In this document: positions 37,114 to 49,100 of the stretch, piece by piece
How positions within the stretch are numbered: position 1 is the stretch's first letter
How the letters are laid out: every line of letters starts with the position of its first letter
DNA from: Aliidiomarina halalkaliphila
Lineage (GTDB): Bacteria; Pseudomonadota; Gammaproteobacteria; Enterobacterales; Alteromonadaceae
Length of the DNA: 64,000 nt
Assembly: GCF_007096385.1 (NCBI RefSeq)
Contig: NZ_VJWL01000001.1
Coordinates: forward strand, 620,001 to 684,000
Reading direction: 5' to 3'
Notes under the pieces: generated by a model
Told to the model about the DNA's origin: nothing
Databases searched by the model: none
The model's input: only the letters and a program-made list of their open reading frames with translations
Position numbers and translations under genes: made by a program

Positions 37114-37677
37114 ATGACAGCGGAACACTTAGGTCAGCTGTTAGCAGAAGTGGCGAAAACACGCTCGCGCGTTGCGTTCAGCGAGTTATTTCGGCATTTC
37201 GCGCCGCGTTTGCAATCCTTTGCAACGCGCCAGTTTGGTAACGAACAAACTGCAATGGATTTAGTGCAAGAGACGATGACGAACGTGTGGCATAAGGCGC
37301 ATTTATTTAGCCCTGAAAAAGGCTCTCCCACCACCTGGATTTTCACCATCGCGAGGAACATTCGATTCGATATTCTGCGTAAGAATAGGCATCGGCAAAA
37401 TGATGTGAGCGCGGAAGATTTATGGCCAGTACTATCCGAAGAAATGTCTGATAGCGATGAAGATTTTGCGCTTGATACGCGCATTCTATTGCAGGAAATT
37501 GGTGAATATTATCTGCAATTGCCAGACGCTCAACGGGAAGTTGTTGAGCAGATTTATATCGAAGGGAAGTCGCAGCAAGAAGTATCCGACACCTTAGGCA
37601 TACCGCTAGGCACGGTGAAGTCACGCACACGGCTTGCGTTGCAAAAATTGAGAGAGTTAATTAGTGAGCAAAATTAA
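37114..37677 (+). CDS. ECF sigma factor, RpoE/ChrR (ECF11-like) type
   Basis: Sigma factor of about 187 residues with region 2 (FSELFRHFAPRLQSFATRQFG, AMDLVQETMTNVWHKAHLF, GSPTTWIFTIARNIRFDILRK) and region 4 (LPDAQREVVEQIYIEGKSQQEVSDTLGIPLGTVKSRTRLALQKL). It resembles Rhodobacter RpoE, which answers singlet oxygen. The frame is open from 37006; in-frame ATGs exist at 37045, 37054, 37084 and 37114. ATG 37114 (MTAEHLGQLLAEVAK) aligns with the family start, and AAGGGA lies 10 nt upstream. The chrR start overlaps its end by 14 nt. Confidence 0.9.
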   Translation: MTAEHLGQLLAEVAKTRSRVAFSELFRHFAPRLQSFATRQFGNEQTAMDLVQETMTNVWHKAHLFSPEKGSPTTWIFTIARNIRFDILRKNRHRQNDVSAEDLWPVLSEEMSDSDEDFALDTRILLQEIGEYYLQLPDAQREVVEQIYIEGKSQQEVSDTLGIPLGTVKSRTRLALQKLRELISEQN

Positions 37678-38332
37678 ATTTCATCCCTCAGAAGAGTTAC
37701 TCGTGAACTATGTGAGCGGGCAACTAAACGCAGCACTCGCTGTAGTTGTGGGAACACATATTGATATGTGTCCTCGCTGCCGCGCGGTTGTGCACGATAT
37801 CGAAGTGCATTTAGCAACCCGGGAACTTCATCAAACGTCACCGGTTGCAGAACCGCAACTTACAGCCATGCTTGAATCCATTTTATCGTCTGAAGCACCG
37901 GCGATGCCGGAACGCCCTGCGCTGCAAGAACATGTCGTGCTTGAGAGTAAATCTTTTAAAGTTCCGCCTTCGTTAGGTCGGCATGCCGCACGTATGGGCC
38001 CTTGGAGTAAGATGCCCGGAGGTTTATGGCGTTCGCCCTTGGAGCTCAGTGCAGAAGAACGGATGTATCTGATTTATATGCAGGAGAATGCCAAATTACC
38101 AGAGCATACACACCGCGGTAATGAAGCAACTCTCGTGATCGATGGTGTGTTTCATGACGAGCACGATGAATATCGCGATGGTGACTTTATCTTCTTGGAT
38201 TCAGATCAACATCACACGCCGCACACAGCCGATGAGAGCTGTTTAACCCTGGCGTTTTTAGATGCCCCACTTCACTTTACTTCAGGTGTGGCACGACTCC
38301 TAAATCCGTTTAGTAGCTTGTTCTTCCGCTAA
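37664..38332 (+). CDS. chrR: ChrR-type zinc-binding anti-sigma factor with cupin domain
   Basis: Anti-sigma factor of 222 residues. The N-terminal zinc domain shows His7 (KFHPSEE), His32, Cys36 and Cys39 (THIDMCPRC), the same HHCC pattern as Rhodobacter ChrR. The C-terminal part is a cupin (about 115-205) with LPEHTHRGNEATLVIDG and DSDQHHTPHTADE supplying a second metal site. In ChrR the cupin is needed for release of the sigma factor under singlet oxygen. Translation starts at GTG 37664 inside the sigma gene, so production is coupled. Confidence 0.93.
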   Translation: MSKIKFHPSEELLVNYVSGQLNAALAVVVGTHIDMCPRCRAVVHDIEVHLATRELHQTSPVAEPQLTAMLESILSSEAPAMPERPALQEHVVLESKSFKVPPSLGRHAARMGPWSKMPGGLWRSPLELSAEERMYLIYMQENAKLPEHTHRGNEATLVIDGVFHDEHDEYRDGDFIFLDSDQHHTPHTADESCLTLAFLDAPLHFTSGVARLLNPFSSLFFR

Positions 38333-38354
38333 CGGATATCCGCAAACCGCACAA

Positions 38355-38388
38355 AGAAAAACACTGGCTTAAAGCCAGTGTTTTTTTG
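38355..38388. terminator. Bidirectional terminator between chrR and ihfA
   Basis: Stem AACACTGGC/GCCAGTGTT with A-run before and seven T after; serves the sigma/chrR operon on the plus strand and pheST-ihfA on the minus strand. Confidence 0.9.
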
Positions 38389-38398
38389 ATCTTAGGGG

Positions 38399-38701
38399 TT
38401 ATTCTTTATCTTTAGGAATTGCATCCTCTACCCGTGCTTTAAACTTTTGTCCTGGTTTAAAGGTCACCACCCGCCGAGCAGAAATTGGAATATCCTCACC
38501 CGTTTTTGGATTACGTCCCGGACGTTCTGCTTTGTCACGAAGGTCAAAATTCCCAAACCCAGAGATTTTTACCTGCTCGCCGCTTTCGAGGGTTTGTCGA
38601 ATTTCCTCAAAAAACTGCTCAACAAGCTCCTTAGCGTCACGGCGATTAATCCCAACTTTCTCAAACAAGTGCTCTGCAATTTCTGCTTTGGTCAGCGCCA
38701 T
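38399..38701 (-). CDS. ihfA: Integration host factor alpha subunit
   Basis: DNA-bending HU/IHF-family protein of 100 residues (E. coli 99): [28 protein letters not shown], the beta-arm sequence [26 protein letters not shown] with the minor-groove-inserting Pro. Pairs with IHF-beta. It begins one nucleotide after the pheT stop, the standard pheST-ihfA arrangement. Confidence 0.97.
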   Translation of the reverse strand: MALTKAEIAEHLFEKVGINRRDAKELVEQFFEEIRQTLESGEQVKISGFGNFDLRDKAERPGRNPKTGEDIPISARRVVTFKPGQKFKARVEDAIPKDKE

Positions 38702-38702
38702 A

Positions 38703-41093
38703 TTAACTGTCCCTCAACACCGCATTAAATTCATCTTTCAGTATCTGCACAACCGTTTCCATCAGTGCGTTAACTTCACTGTCTTCCAGCGTACGGTCTG
38801 CAGCTTGAAGCGTTAGAGCTATTGCCAGACTCTTTTTATTTTCTGGCAGATTGGCCCCTGTATAAACGTCAAATAAGTTTAGGTCAACTAACTGATTTGC
38901 GCCAACTTTCCGAATGGATTCAAGGATATTTCCTGCCAATACCTGCTGATCTACCACAATTGCAATATCGCGGCGGATAGAAGGATAGCGGGAGATCACG
39001 CCAGCAGTTGGAATCCCACGAGCACGAATCACGTTCAATGCGAGCTCAAATACAAAAGCACGGCCTTTAATTCCAAAGGTCTTTTCATATTGTGGATGTA
39101 ACCCACCGACAAAGCCCACTAAGGTGTCACCCCGATAGACCCCAGCGCTTTGCCCCGGATGCAATGCCGTATGTGCTTCAGCCACAAATCGGAACTCATG
39201 AGCAGCGCCGGTTACCGCAAGCAGCCGCTCGACATGCCCTTTGACATCATAGAAATCCACTGGGCGCGTACCATCAGCCCAATGCTCACCCTGCACACTT
39301 CCGGTAATAACACCCGCAAGCATTGGCTCTTGGCGAATTCCATTCTCTGCCTCTGCATCAGGTACAAAACGCAAACCGGATTCAAACAAACGAACATTTG
39401 GTTGCTGACGTTTCTGGTTATACCCTGCGGCGGCCAATAGACCTGGCCATAAACCTAAACGCATCGACGACATATCCACGGAGATTGGATGCGGTAACGT
39501 AAGCGCCGGGAGCTCAGGATATAAAAGCGCCTGATGCTTCGGATCGACAAAACTATAGGTAATAGCTTCTTGGTAGCCCTGTGCCATCAAGCTTTGCTTA
39601 AACACCCGCAACGACACTTCAGACTCTTCCGTGCGCTGCATTCGCAAGGCCGCTTGCGGCGCTTCGGTGGGGATATTGTTATAGCCATATACGCGTGCCA
39701 CTTCTTCAATAAGGTCTTCTTCAATGGCGATATCAAAGCGATAAGTCGGTACAACAACTTCCCAGCCTTCAGCGCTTTTAGTCACGGCAAAGCCTAAACG
39801 GGCCAGCATGTTCTCTACGTCTTGAGCAGGTACCGAAATGCCTAACAAACGCGTTAAGCGCGACGCTCTTAGGGTAATTTGCGCCGGCTTAGGGAGGTGA
39901 TCGGAAGATTTTGCCTCAACAATTGGACCTGCTTCTCCGCCACAGATAGATAAAATCAGCGCAGTTGCGCGTTCCATCGCAGTGGCTTGTAGTTCCGGAT
40001 CGACGCCACGCTCATAGCGGTGCGACGCGTCAGTGTGTAAGCCAAAGCGACGGGCACGACCCATAATGGCGTCCGGTGCAAAGAATGCGCTTTCTAGGAA
40101 AATATGTTTGGTATCCGAAGTAACACCACTGCCTTCACCACCGAAAATACCCGCCATAGCCAGAGGCTTCTGCTCATCCGCAATCAGCAACACATCATCT
40201 TGCAAGGTGACGGTTTGGCCATCCAGTAAGGTAATCTGCTCTTTATCCTGAGCCCAACGCACTTGTACGTCACCATTGATTGCATCAAGATCAAACCCAT
40301 GCATGGGGTGGCCCAGCTCCAACAGGACGTAGTTGGTCACGTCGACTACAGGATCAATTGAGCGAATCCCACTGCGGCGTAAACGTTCTTGTAGCCACAA
40401 CGGGGACGCTACCGTCACATCCAAATTGCGAATCACTCGACCTAAATAGCGCGGACAGCCATCAGGGGCCTTTAGATGTATCGCGCGCTGGTCATTAATC
40501 GTTGATGCAACAGCCTTAATTTCCGGTTCGCGTACGTCTAACTGATTTAATACACCCACTTCGCGCGCCAACCCTTTTACGCCTAAACAGTCGGCGCGAT
40601 TCGGTGTGAGGTCAATATCGAGGGTAGAATCATTGAGCCCAAGCCAGACACGGAAATCTTCACCAATTGGCGCATCCGCGGGCAATTCTAGAATGCCATC
40701 ATGCTCGTCACTGAGTTCCAGCTCAGATGATGAACACAGCATGCCGTGCGATGGCTCACCACGCAGCTTGCTTTTTTTAATCTTGAAATCACCTGGCAAT
40801 ACAGCACCCACAGTGGCTACCGCCACTTTGATGCCGGTACGACAGTTAGACGCACCACACACAATATCAAGATGCTCATCGGCGCCAATATCGACCTTGG
40901 TCACACGTAATTTATCGGCATTCGGATGTTGCTCACACGCCACCACTTGGCCTACCACTACCCCGGTAAACTCTCCTGCAACGGGTTCAACGCCATCGAC
41001 TTCTAATCCGGCCATACTGAGTTGTTCAGCTAAGGCTTCGGTGCTCAGTTGTGGGTTTACCCACTCGCGTAACCACTGTTCACTGAATTTCAT
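38703..41093 (-). CDS. pheT: Phenylalanyl-tRNA synthetase beta subunit
   Basis: 796 residues, the bacterial PheT length (E. coli 795). Domains in order: an N-terminal EMAP/Myf-like tRNA-binding domain (about 40-148, [21 protein letters not shown]), B3/B4 editing domain (about 210-385), B5 (about 400-475), a catalytic-like core, and the C-terminal FDX-ACB anticodon-binding domain ([18 protein letters not shown]). It acts as the (alpha-beta)2 tetramer with PheS, encoded 19 nt upstream. Confidence 0.97.
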   Translation of the reverse strand: MKFSEQWLREWVNPQLSTEALAEQLSMAGLEVDGVEPVAGEFTGVVVGQVVACEQHPNADKLRVTKVDIGADEHLDIVCGASNCRTGIKVAVATVGAVLPGDFKIKKSKLRGEPSHGMLCSSSELELSDEHDGILELPADAPIGEDFRVWLGLNDSTLDIDLTPNRADCLGVKGLAREVGVLNQLDVREPEIKAVASTINDQRAIHLKAPDGCPRYLGRVIRNLDVTVASPLWLQERLRRSGIRSIDPVVDVTNYVLLELGHPMHGFDLDAINGDVQVRWAQDKEQITLLDGQTVTLQDDVLLIADEQKPLAMAGIFGGEGSGVTSDTKHIFLESAFFAPDAIMGRARRFGLHTDASHRYERGVDPELQATAMERATALILSICGGEAGPIVEAKSSDHLPKPAQITLRASRLTRLLGISVPAQDVENMLARLGFAVTKSAEGWEVVVPTYRFDIAIEEDLIEEVARVYGYNNIPTEAPQAALRMQRTEESEVSLRVFKQSLMAQGYQEAITYSFVDPKHQALLYPELPALTLPHPISVDMSSMRLGLWPGLLAAAGYNQKRQQPNVRLFESGLRFVPDAEAENGIRQEPMLAGVITGSVQGEHWADGTRPVDFYDVKGHVERLLAVTGAAHEFRFVAEAHTALHPGQSAGVYRGDTLVGFVGGLHPQYEKTFGIKGRAFVFELALNVIRARGIPTAGVISRYPSIRRDIAIVVDQQVLAGNILESIRKVGANQLVDLNLFDVYTGANLPENKKSLAIALTLQAADRTLEDSEVNALMETVVQILKDEFNAVLRDS

Positions 41094-41112
41094 ATCTCTA
41101 TCACCCTACCAC

Positions 41113-42117
<1,005 letters not shown>

Positions 42118-42169
42118 TTACTCATACGCCCATGTATACCGGCGTTTCGCCCTAATTTTCAAAGCCGCA

Positions 42170-42200
42170 ATCATAGCACAAAATTACGCCGGGGTAAGGC
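42170..42200 (-). promoter_or_regulatory. Candidate pheS promoter
   Basis: TATGAT (-10, minus strand, complement of 42170-42175) lies about 65 nt before the pheS start with a poorly matching -35 about 18 nt upstream (CTTACC). No pheM-like leader peptide with a Phe run or an attenuator hairpin is seen in the leader. Moderate support from the -10 alone. Confidence 0.4.
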
Positions 42201-42233
42201 CCATATAGCGGGTTGAGTGCTTGGAAACTAAAC

Positions 42234-42262
42234 AAAAAAGCCAGCTTCCGAAGAAGCTGGCA
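42234..42262 (-). terminator. Terminator after the first S8 protease gene
   Basis: On the minus strand, GCCAGCTT/AAGCTGGC hairpin with a 6-nt loop followed by six T, about 30 nt after the protease stop. It isolates pheS from the upstream gene cassette. Confidence 0.9.
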
Positions 42263-42292
42263 AAGGTCTCTCGAGGTTCGAGGGGGGAGAGA

Positions 42293-44746
42293 TTAATAGA
42301 ACGCTTTATGTAAGCGCGTAGCCGCGACCGCATAATCGCCCCGAGTCATACGCTTCGACGGCTCGAAAGTTGCCGTAATCGTCGGTTCCAAATCGAGCAA
42401 TCCTTGCTGAATATGGAAGCGTACTGGCAGAACGCCGGCTTCTATAGACGCTTGTACATAACCACGCAGCTCTGATGGAATTAGGTTTGCATCCGTGACC
42501 GGTACCGCTTGGCCATTGAAATAAGCCACTACTTCACCGTCAAAATCCGCGACCTGAACACCTAACCCCATGGATTGAATCAAAGTGTAGGCAAGTTCAG
42601 CTTTCGTTACCCGCCCATTTGGGTTGAACTTGCTGCCGCTTGCACGAATCACGCCCGGCTCGAACTGTGCACGATCTTTAAGTGCTGCACCACGTGCTGT
42701 AGTCGCTTCAGCCAACAATGCTGAAAAACCACTTACATCTGTGAAGCGCGCGGCACTTGGAAGGAACTGACGAATACCTCCACCCATCACTTGAAAGTCC
42801 GCCAACTCGATGCGACGCAGTTCCCGGTTTGGGTTAAACGTATTGCCTAAACCATCCACTAAGCGGTTTTGTACTGCATATTCAATAAACCCTTGCGCTG
42901 GGTGTTGGTCGATATCGTCTAAGCCGCTGAAGTCGCCCGCACGCTCTTGAACAACCCGCACATTGATATCACCTGGTACGCCATAGCCATTGGTCACACC
43001 GAGCGGATCAAGGGCAACACCGGATAAACCACCGACACCGCGGATTTCTAGTGTCCACTCGCCGGCAACACCAGGCGCTGTCGCTGCAATGTTTTGACCA
43101 AGCACAGGCAATGACACACCGGATCCATAGCGATTACCGTTTGGGTCCGTCAGCACAATGGCGACGGTGTTTTCAGCCACATTTGCGCTAGCAGAAACTA
43201 AGGTAATGTCGCTACCTACTTGAAAACTATAACGCTCCGGCTCACCTACAGGCGAGAAGAATGCAGTGATGGTGTCTTCCGCGCCGACTTCAATTGTCGC
43301 TGACGCATTGAAATCGCGATCCAAGTTGTTCAAACCACTTGGGTCTACCGCAAGGCTCGCCGCCATTTTTACGGCTTCGTAGGCATTCACATACCCTGCG
43401 CCCACTTCCCAGTCATCGCGACCTGGCATGTTGGTGGCTGTGTGTTGCAGAATCGCTTTTACTTCACGCCATTCAAGCGACGGGTTTACTTCCAGCATTA
43501 ATGCCACGATCCCAGCAACATGAGGTGCTGCCATCGAGGTACCGCTTTTCGCTGTGTAGTACGGTAAATGCCCCACTTCAATGCGCTCAGCATCAGATGT
43601 AGCACTCAAACCACCGAGCGGATCCGATTGTACCCGCGCAGAAATCACACCCACACCAGGGGCTGTGACAGTTGGACGATCTTCCCAAGTAAAGGTCTCG
43701 CCATTGATGGTGACATCGCCACCACGACCGCGCTCACCACGACTTGAAAACGATGCAAGGTTCCCCTGTGCGTCACCAGCCGCTACGGTAATTACCCAAG
43801 GGGCTTTTTTGAAGTTACCGGTAATGGTCCCTGCACCTGAACCTGAGTTACCTGCAGAGAACACCACGATCACGCCGCGGTCTGCAAGTTTCTTGGTCGC
43901 GATATTGGTTGGGTGATTCGGGTCAAAATCCGTTCCAGTATCACCAGTAGAGCCAAATGAGTTGGTAATCACACGGATGTCGTAACGCGTTTGGTTCGCT
44001 AATGCGTAATCGAAACCACCTAGGGTGTCGAGTAAGAAAAGCGCAGCGCCTGAACCATAACCAATGAGGTTCGCACCGGGAGCAACCCCTTCGTACAAGC
44101 CACCAGACATCACACCGTCACCACCCACGGTAGCTGCTACGTGCGTACCATGACCACCAAGCTGATCGGTAGTGACTAGGTTTTCTTGATAGGTAATAGG
44201 CAGTAATGGCGAAAAACTATTGAGGTTAATCGCTGCTGCGACGTTTTGAATCGTGCGGGTTGGATACTCCACGTCCCGATGTAAGCCATCAATCCCTGAA
44301 TCGTTCACCACAACACCGACGCCACGACCAGTCACGGGGAAACCATTCACCCGCAAATCGCGATCCGTGCGTACCCGGTTTACCCCGGTTAATTCCGTCT
44401 CTTCGGCGTTCTCGTAGGTCATTTGTTTGTTTAAATACACTGAACGTACGTCAGGCAATGCTGTAATCGCCTGAATCTGCGGCAAGCTTGCCACAACACC
44501 TGCGATGGGAAGCTGTGAGAATGTGGTTCCGGTCACACCCAAGTTCTCAAGTGCAAGCACTTGATCACGAGTAAGTGGGCCGTCACCGTCAAAGCTCACA
44601 ACTAATTCGACCGTACCGTCCAATTGGTTCGCATCCAGAATGGATTGAACCTGTGGGCCAATACTGGTCGCTTGGGCGCCAAGAGCAAACAGCGTCGCTG
44701 CCGCTACTGAAGCAAGTTTTAAGGAAGTTGATGTAGTGCGTTTCAT
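42293..44746 (-). CDS. Secreted S8 (subtilisin-like) serine peptidase with SLH-like C-terminus, paralogue A
   Basis: Exported protease of 817 residues: signal peptide (to about 26), an inhibitor-like propeptide (about 30-108), and a subtilase domain with Asp149 (VVVNDSGID), His199 (GGHGTHVAATVGGDG), oxyanion Asn300 (FSAGNSGSG) and Ser404 (KSGTSMAAPHVAG). A beta-domain (about 475-610) follows, then S-layer-homology-like segments (IEYAVQNRLVDGLGNTFNPNRELRRIELADF, KFNPNGRVTKAELAYTLIQSMG, TFEPSKRMTRGDYAVAATRLH). The catalytic triad is complete. It is a clear paralogue of 51299-53770. It has its own leader with the shared palindrome and sits after the response regulator gene. Confidence 0.92.
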   Translation of the reverse strand: MKRTTSTSLKLASVAAATLFALGAQATSIGPQVQSILDANQLDGTVELVVSFDGDGPLTRDQVLALENLGVTGTTFSQLPIAGVVASLPQIQAITALPDVRSVYLNKQMTYENAEETELTGVNRVRTDRDLRVNGFPVTGRGVGVVVNDSGIDGLHRDVEYPTRTIQNVAAAINLNSFSPLLPITYQENLVTTDQLGGHGTHVAATVGGDGVMSGGLYEGVAPGANLIGYGSGAALFLLDTLGGFDYALANQTRYDIRVITNSFGSTGDTGTDFDPNHPTNIATKKLADRGVIVVFSAGNSGSGAGTITGNFKKAPWVITVAAGDAQGNLASFSSRGERGRGGDVTINGETFTWEDRPTVTAPGVGVISARVQSDPLGGLSATSDAERIEVGHLPYYTAKSGTSMAAPHVAGIVALMLEVNPSLEWREVKAILQHTATNMPGRDDWEVGAGYVNAYEAVKMAASLAVDPSGLNNLDRDFNASATIEVGAEDTITAFFSPVGEPERYSFQVGSDITLVSASANVAENTVAIVLTDPNGNRYGSGVSLPVLGQNIAATAPGVAGEWTLEIRGVGGLSGVALDPLGVTNGYGVPGDINVRVVQERAGDFSGLDDIDQHPAQGFIEYAVQNRLVDGLGNTFNPNRELRRIELADFQVMGGGIRQFLPSAARFTDVSGFSALLAEATTARGAALKDRAQFEPGVIRASGSKFNPNGRVTKAELAYTLIQSMGLGVQVADFDGEVVAYFNGQAVPVTDANLIPSELRGYVQASIEAGVLPVRFHIQQGLLDLEPTITATFEPSKRMTRGDYAVAATRLHKAFY

Positions 44747-44808
44747 TGTTGTGTCCTCTGTAACACGAATTTAACAAGGACACATTTACATGGTGGACGA
44801 TTGCTTCA

Positions 44809-44827
44809 TATCGGGGAAATCCCCGAA
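44809..44827 (-). promoter_or_regulatory. Shared 19-bp palindromic element upstream of protease A
   Basis: TATCGGGGAAATCCCCGAA on the plus strand, with GGGGA and TCCCC arms, 62 nt before the protease A start. Seventeen of 19 positions agree with the element before protease B (53857-53875). On the minus strand it directly abuts a TATGAA -10-like sequence. Candidate binding site for the neighbouring NarL-type regulator or another common factor; inferred. Confidence 0.6.
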
Positions 44828-44871
44828 CTTTATAATCAGCAAATATTCGAGATCAGAGATAAATAGGTAAG

Positions 44872-45501
44872 CTATTGATATATTTTCATCTTTACTGCAA
44901 TTCGAATCAGCTCAGCGGTACTGGTTACTTGGAACTTCTGTAACACTTTCCCACGATGGTGCTCTGCAGTTTTCGTGGCCATATTCAACAAGCGACCAAT
45001 TTCTTTGGTGGGATGGCCTTGCACCACCAGATGAAATACCTCCCGTTCTCGTCGGGTCAAGTGCTCTAAACTCGGGGTTACATTCCCGCTTTTTAAGGCA
45101 TCTTCCAGTTCCTCAGGAAATATGCGGCGACCATCGTACACGGCGCAAATCGCTTGATAGAGTTCTTCACCCGTTGAATCTTTTAGCAAGTAGCCCGCGG
45201 CTCCGGAGTGATAAAACGCCTCCATATATTCAAGTTCATTATGCATGGTGAGTACCAGCACTTTTGCCTCGGGGCGTTGCAAGAGAATTTTTTCAATAGC
45301 GACTAAGCCATTCATGCGCGGCATGGCGATATCCATCAATATTACATCCGGTTGATGGCGAATTACCGCTTTGGTTAACTCCGCGCCGTCTTCACACTCA
45401 GCTAACACCTCAATATCATCGTACACGTCTAACATGCGCACCACCCCTTGCCGCATCAGGGTGTGGTCATCTGCAATCACGAGTGTAATACGACGACTCA
45501 T
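44872..45501 (-). CDS. NarL/FixJ-type response regulator
   Basis: 209 residues: receiver domain with acidic pair DD11-12, phosphorylatable Asp57 (VILMDIAMPRMNG), conserved Thr and Lys (LVLTMH, GYLLKDS), and a C-terminal LuxR-type helix-turn-helix (LTRREREVFHLVVQGHPTKEIGRLLNMATKTAEHHRGKVLQKF). Its ATG overlaps the histidine kinase stop by 4 nt, so kinase and regulator are coupled. Likely controls the flanking protease genes; this is an inference from context and the shared palindrome. Confidence 0.93.
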   Translation of the reverse strand: MSRRITLVIADDHTLMRQGVVRMLDVYDDIEVLAECEDGAELTKAVIRHQPDVILMDIAMPRMNGLVAIEKILLQRPEAKVLVLTMHNELEYMEAFYHSGAAGYLLKDSTGEELYQAICAVYDGRRIFPEELEDALKSGNVTPSLEHLTRREREVFHLVVQGHPTKEIGRLLNMATKTAEHHRGKVLQKFQVTSTAELIRIAVKMKIYQ

Positions 45502-46178
45502 AAGCGCACCTGCAAGGTGAGCTGGGTGCCGTTATTGGGACGGGTTTGCAGATCCAAGTTCGCATCAAAGGCGGCGGCTCGGTCAAACATGCTACTTAAA
45601 CCCACGCCTTTCTCCACTGCGTCGTACACAAAGCCGACACCGTTATCAATAATATCCATCCGGAAGGCTTGGCCGTTGCGACAAGCAAACACACGTACTT
45701 CTGTGGCGTGCGCATGTTTCAAAATATTGGTAAAGGCTTCTTGGGCAATTCGGAATACCATAATATTCAGATCTGTGGGTAACTGCTCGGCTACGTCCAC
45801 ATCAATATCATAGCGAATTGCCTCATGTTCAAACATAGTTCGCGCTAACCATTTCAGTGCGGCGTGCAACCCCAAATCGTCCAAAACTGTTGGCCGCATT
45901 AAGCGCGCAAGTGTACGAATATCCTCCATGGCATTATTGGCAAGCAGATAGAGATTTTCGTCATCTTCGGAGTCGTCACGGCGAAGTTTCAAGCGCCGCG
46001 ATAGAATGGCTAAGGATTGACCGACGCCATCGTGGAGGTCGCGAGCCAATTGATTACGCTCTAGCTCCTGTTGGCTCCATACGCGTTTCGCGAGATCACG
46101 TAATTCCTGCTGCTCTTCCATAAGCAGCGTGCGTAACTGTTGCTGTACCTGCCAGAGGGACTCGAGCTTATTGCTCAC
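45498..46178 (-). CDS. Soluble HisKA_3-type histidine kinase without sensor domain
   Basis: About 226 residues. A short N-terminal coiled coil is followed by the HisKA_3 dimerisation box ELERNQLARDLHDGVGQSL with the phospho-acceptor His, and a HATPase domain (VFRIAQEAFTNILKHAHATEV N-box, DNGVGF G1). There is no membrane segment and no input domain, so it must receive its signal from a partner. GTG 46178 has GGAG at 7 nt spacing; GTG 46184 is an alternative. The start lies inside the Ser/Thr kinase gene, implying coupled synthesis with that membrane kinase as a plausible input. Confidence 0.9.
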   Translation of the reverse strand: MSNKLESLWQVQQQLRTLLMEEQQELRDLAKRVWSQQELERNQLARDLHDGVGQSLAILSRRLKLRRDDSEDDENLYLLANNAMEDIRTLARLMRPTVLDDLGLHAALKWLARTMFEHEAIRYDIDVDVAEQLPTDLNIMVFRIAQEAFTNILKHAHATEVRVFACRNGQAFRMDIIDNGVGFVYDAVEKGVGLSSMFDRAAAFDANLDLQTRPNNGTQLTLQVRL

Positions 46179-49100
46179 GGGCACACTCCATTAAAAACCA
46201 ACACTGATAGCGCTGCGCCTGTTCTCTAGAAAGGGAGTTCAGCCATTGCTGCTGGGCATTGCCGATGACTTCTTCAGACGCGTCTGAGGCCACAATAAAC
46301 ACATGGTTGCGCCAATGGTCAGGGTGCCGCGCAAGCAAAGACGCCAGGTTACTCGGCGCTTCTAACTGATCCCGTGCCATCAAATAATGCACATGCAAAT
46401 ATTCTTTGTAATAAGATGACCGAATGCGTGCGCGTAGTGTCCGCTTTTCATCGTCATCCAGATAATCAGGAACAAACTCCCACAGCGACAAACGAATCTT
46501 CAGCTCAGTGTGCAGTGGTAAATTCACTTCATTCACCGCCTGAAGTAACTCTTCGATGCCTTCCGTACTAGTCCGTTGCTCTTGCAGAAAATGGTAACTC
46601 CAATTTAGCCAAGCAAACACAACCGCCTGCTCTCGCGTGAATCCGTCTTGCTGATCCATAAGCACCATATACTCGCGTTCAAGACAATCTCGATCCGCAA
46701 GCCAGAAACACATTTCATATTGCCATAGCGCGTTTTCAATCATCGCCCGATAATCTTGAATTGTCGTCGCTTGCGCAATAGCCGCGGCAATATTAGTGCG
46801 TGCCGTATCCATATTTCCTAAACCAAAGTTGCGATGGCTAAGAACAAAATTCAAAAAGGCTTGCTCAATGGGGCGATGATCCCCTACTTCACCACTTACG
46901 CGCGCTAAAATACGGGTCGCAATTTGGTATTCCCCCCGATGCAAATGCAAGTTCGCCAGTTGCAACTCTGTACGCAACATCCCATTTTGATGACCAATAC
47001 GTTCAAATAACGTATAGGCTTGGCGTAAAAATATATCGGCCTGACTGAAATCCCCAGAGAGGAAATACACAAAGGCGACATTACTGATGCTTTCCGCTTG
47101 CTCGCTAGTACTACCATAGCGCATACGCAAATCTAGGGCGTCTCGAAAATACCGTAATGCAGCTTCGTAGAGCCCCTGTTCCTCTGCAACGTAGCCACGA
47201 TCATTCATCACCTGCGCCATGCCTCGATGATCGTTCATTTGCGCAAAAATATCCGCCGCACGGCTTAACTGCGCGTCGGCCTCATCGTATTCCTGCATGA
47301 TCGACAATACGTTGGCAAGATTGCCTAAAGTCACTGCCTGTCCCGATAAATCATTAGCCTGCTCCCGCACTGCAAGGGCCTCTTCGAAATAATCACGGGA
47401 ACGCTCAAGATTACCCATACGAAGATATGCCACGCCAAACGCGTTTAAGATAGTGCCTTGACCCGCCAAATCTTCTTGCTGACGAAAACGAATCAGGCCT
47501 TGGGCTAATTCATGGTGAATGGCGCTTTGAATATCGCCTTGATTGATGCGTAATCGGCCTAGTTCAAACCACCGATAGCCTGAATTAGGATCAATGGCTA
47601 AAGCCCGCTCCAACAATCGTTCTGCAAGGGCAATATCATCGAGCTGCTGGGCAATTTGGGCACGGTGCTCCAGTAAATCCGGACGCTCTGGGAACTCCCT
47701 GAGTAAACGATCCAAAGCGACCGCTGCTGATTCAAGGTCTCCGTTAAGCTCAGCTTCCAATACTTGCCCTTGCAACACCCAGTAGCTCGCACTGTGTTGC
47801 TCTTGCGTGGCAAACAGTTGTGCCAGGTACTCCCGCGTCGCCGCGTCGTTGTCTTGCCAATACGCCCAGTCTGCTAGGGCATACCAAAAAGCTGGCGCTT
47901 GTTGATACTGGTCACGATACTCCTCAATTAACGACTGAAGCGTTGCATCAGACGCCTCCTGAATCCGTAATATGAGCGCGGTGAGCTCAGGCGATAAAGG
48001 AGTGGAGGTTACTTCCTGAACTTGACGACCCAGTTGCTCATCCAAATGACCACGGATGACTTGAAATACAGGCAACGGCCCCTCAGTAAGGGCAAATGCT
48101 TCCACCCCGTGAATACGATTATCCGGGAAGTGGCTTAGGTAAACCTGAATATAGGGTGCCGAGGTATCTGTTCCTGATGGTGATTCGAGAAATACGAGGG
48201 TGGACACATTGAGCAAAGTGGCCAAACGTTGGCGGTCGCGCTCCTGCTGAAAGGGATTCAATCCCAACTGACTCAACAACTCATCCACTCGCCCGGATGG
48301 GATAACCGAAAAGTCTGGTTCTGCGGTATAAGTCAGTGTGAGCATTTGTAGGATCTGCTGTAGTTCCGACGATCCTTCACCGCGCACAAAAGCAATACGT
48401 GCCGGTGCCTCGCCGCTTTCCACAATAGGCGCAGGAGCCGCCCCAGAGCGATCTTGGTAAAATTGATAGATGAAGGTAAGGCTTAGCAACATCACGATAA
48501 GCCCACCAAACATTACCGAGGGACGAATAGGTTGCGCTGAGGTGTACCGACTTAATGCGGAAAGTGATATCCGCGCATTGGGATCTGCATGGCGCATTTT
48601 TCGGGCCAATTGACGCCAACGTGAACGCCATAGCACCGACCGCAGATCACGCCCTTTCACCGCGCTAATGAGCCGTTCAACTACCCTTCCTAGGGCGTAA
48701 ATATCAATGGCCGAGGTCGCGGTTTCACCGGCATCGAGCTCAGGGGCACGATAACCATCGGTGCCGCTTGTTCCTGAAAACTGGGTGCCTTGCGCTGCAC
48801 TAATGCCAAAATCCGCCACAATCAGATCATGTTTTTCATTGATCAGTAAATTGGCGGGTTTAATATCCCCATGAATAACCTGGCCTCGATGGCAAGCACG
48901 CACCCCTTGAATAAGTTGCTGTATCCAGCGATCCGCTTCGGCCAGTGTGATCGGCTTCTGCAATCGGGTCGACAAGGTGGTGCCCTCAATACAATCCATT
49001 GTGTAAAACACATAGGCGTCGTCGCGATAAAACTCATGCACACGAATAATGGTGGGATCGGAAATTTGGCGGGCAGCAAGGAGCTCATCACGTAAGCGTT